From an uncultured Collinsella sp. (GTDB lineage Bacteria; Actinomycetota; Coriobacteriia; Coriobacteriales; Coriobacteriaceae), in assembly GCA_900545505.1 (NCBI GenBank), contig UQZC01000092.1, forward strand, positions 1-6,532: a stretch of DNA of 6,532 nt, written 5' to 3'. Positions 5,950-6,532 of this stretch are shown piece after piece. The translations under genes and the position numbers were made by a program. The notes beneath the pieces were generated by a model that was given only the letters and a program-made list of their open reading frames with translations, was not told the DNA's origin and searched no databases. Position 1 is the first letter of the stretch, and every line of letters begins with the position of its first letter.

Positions 5950-6532
5950 ATGATCGGAACCCGCACCTCATCGTCCTACACCCCGCACGTCGACGTCGAT
6001 CCCGCCGACCGCCCGCTTATCCTGGTAGCACCACGCTGGGAAGAAGCGAAGCCCTATTTGAGCGAGACACTCTCCCCCAACGAGGAAATCGCAAGTGTCT
6101 TTGTCGACGCCATTCTTGCCGCCGGCGGCCTGCCGCTGCAGATGTCCATCACCGAGGACATTGAGGTTATCCGTCATTACGTCGATATCGCCGACGGCAT
6201 CGCTATTCCCGGCGGCCCGGACGTCAACCCCAAGCGCTGGGGCGACGAGCGCCCCTACGACCCCACACTGTGCTGCGAGATTCGCGACCGTTTTGAGTTT
6301 AAGCTGGTTAACGAGGTGCTCCGCGCAAAAAAGCCACTCTTTACCACCTGCCGCGGCACGCAGCTGCTCAACGTCGCCACCGGCGGCACCCTGTGCATGG
6401 ACGTGCCGAGCCTGGGTGCGCGCGAGGGTCGCACGCAGTGGCGTCACACCCACGTGCTCAACGATCCCGTGCACCCCGTCGAGGTCGTGCCGAGCTCGCT
6501 GCTGGAACGCGCGGTTGGCGGGCACAGGCTAA
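5950..6532 (+). CDS. Gamma-glutamyl-gamma-aminobutyrate hydrolase family protein (peptidase C26), partial
   Basis: The first 194 residues of a class-I glutamine amidotransferase-like hydrolase are visible; the reading frame is open at the window edge, and the family is usually 240-260 residues. Members such as E. coli PuuD cleave gamma-glutamyl amides in the cytoplasm to release glutamate. Seen: PLILVAPRW near the N-terminus (22-30); FVDAILAAGGLPLQM (51-65); GIAIPGGPDVNPKRWGDE (83-100), the family's GGxDVxP signature; and the nucleophile elbow FTTCRGTQLLNVATGGTL (131-148) with Cys134. The catalytic histidine, expected in a following NSxHHQ-type motif, lies beyond the window. ATG 5950 is the best start: no ATG, GTG or TTG lies in frame between it and the ATPase stop. 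The Shine-Dalgarno is weak (GAAAG, 5937-5941). It follows the importer by 88 bases across a hairpin, so co-transcription is uncertain. The actual substrate is not shown by sequence. Confidence 0.88.
   Translation, partial: MIGTRTSSSYTPHVDVDPADRPLILVAPRWEEAKPYLSETLSPNEEIASVFVDAILAAGGLPLQMSITEDIEVIRHYVDIADGIAIPGGPDVNPKRWGDERPYDPTLCCEIRDRFEFKLVNEVLRAKKPLFTTCRGTQLLNVATGGTLCMDVPSLGAREGRTQWRHTHVLNDPVHPVEVVPSSLLERAVGGHRL

Overview
The window is GC-rich with strongly GC-ending codons. Its genes resemble those of Coriobacteriia (Actinomycetota), most likely a Collinsella-like gut bacterium. This is an inference from codon use, the RR-type lipoprotein signal and the transporter type; no rRNA or marker gene is present to confirm it. 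All the genes I accept lie on the + strand.

Layout. (1) Positions 1-198 are a leader region with two perfect palindromes. (2) Positions 199-1980 encode a 593-residue thiamine-diphosphate enzyme of the 1-deoxy-D-xylulose-5-phosphate synthase (Dxs) family. It is transcribed alone and closed by a strong intrinsic terminator. It keeps the cofactor site, but two substrate-side residues of classical Dxs are replaced and a linker is about 30 residues shorter. (3) Positions 2019-2436 hold no gene. They contain an array of six 15-bp sites in strictly alternating orientation, starting every 40-41 bp, followed by a smaller hairpin, then a good sigma70-type promoter for the next operon. (4) Positions 2437-5861 are a complete polar/acidic amino-acid ABC importer: lipoprotein binding protein, two permeases and an ATPase. 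A hairpin with a short T-rich tail lies between the binding-protein gene and the permease genes. (5) A long GC-rich hairpin follows the ATPase. (6) The window ends inside a class-I glutamine amidotransferase-like hydrolase of the peptidase C26 / gamma-glutamyl-GABA hydrolase type.

How the parts fit. The importer components resemble the GluABCD / GlnHPQ group and probably bring glutamate, glutamine or a related amino acid into the cell. The C26 enzyme downstream probably hydrolyses a gamma-glutamyl amide in the cytoplasm, so the two may share gamma-glutamyl/glutamate metabolism, though the hairpin between them may make it a separate unit. The Dxs-like gene has no visible link to them.

The least explained element is the alternating array at 2037-2252. 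Its arms are conserved, its spacers are nearly constant in length but variable in sequence, and one unit carries a matched change in both arms.
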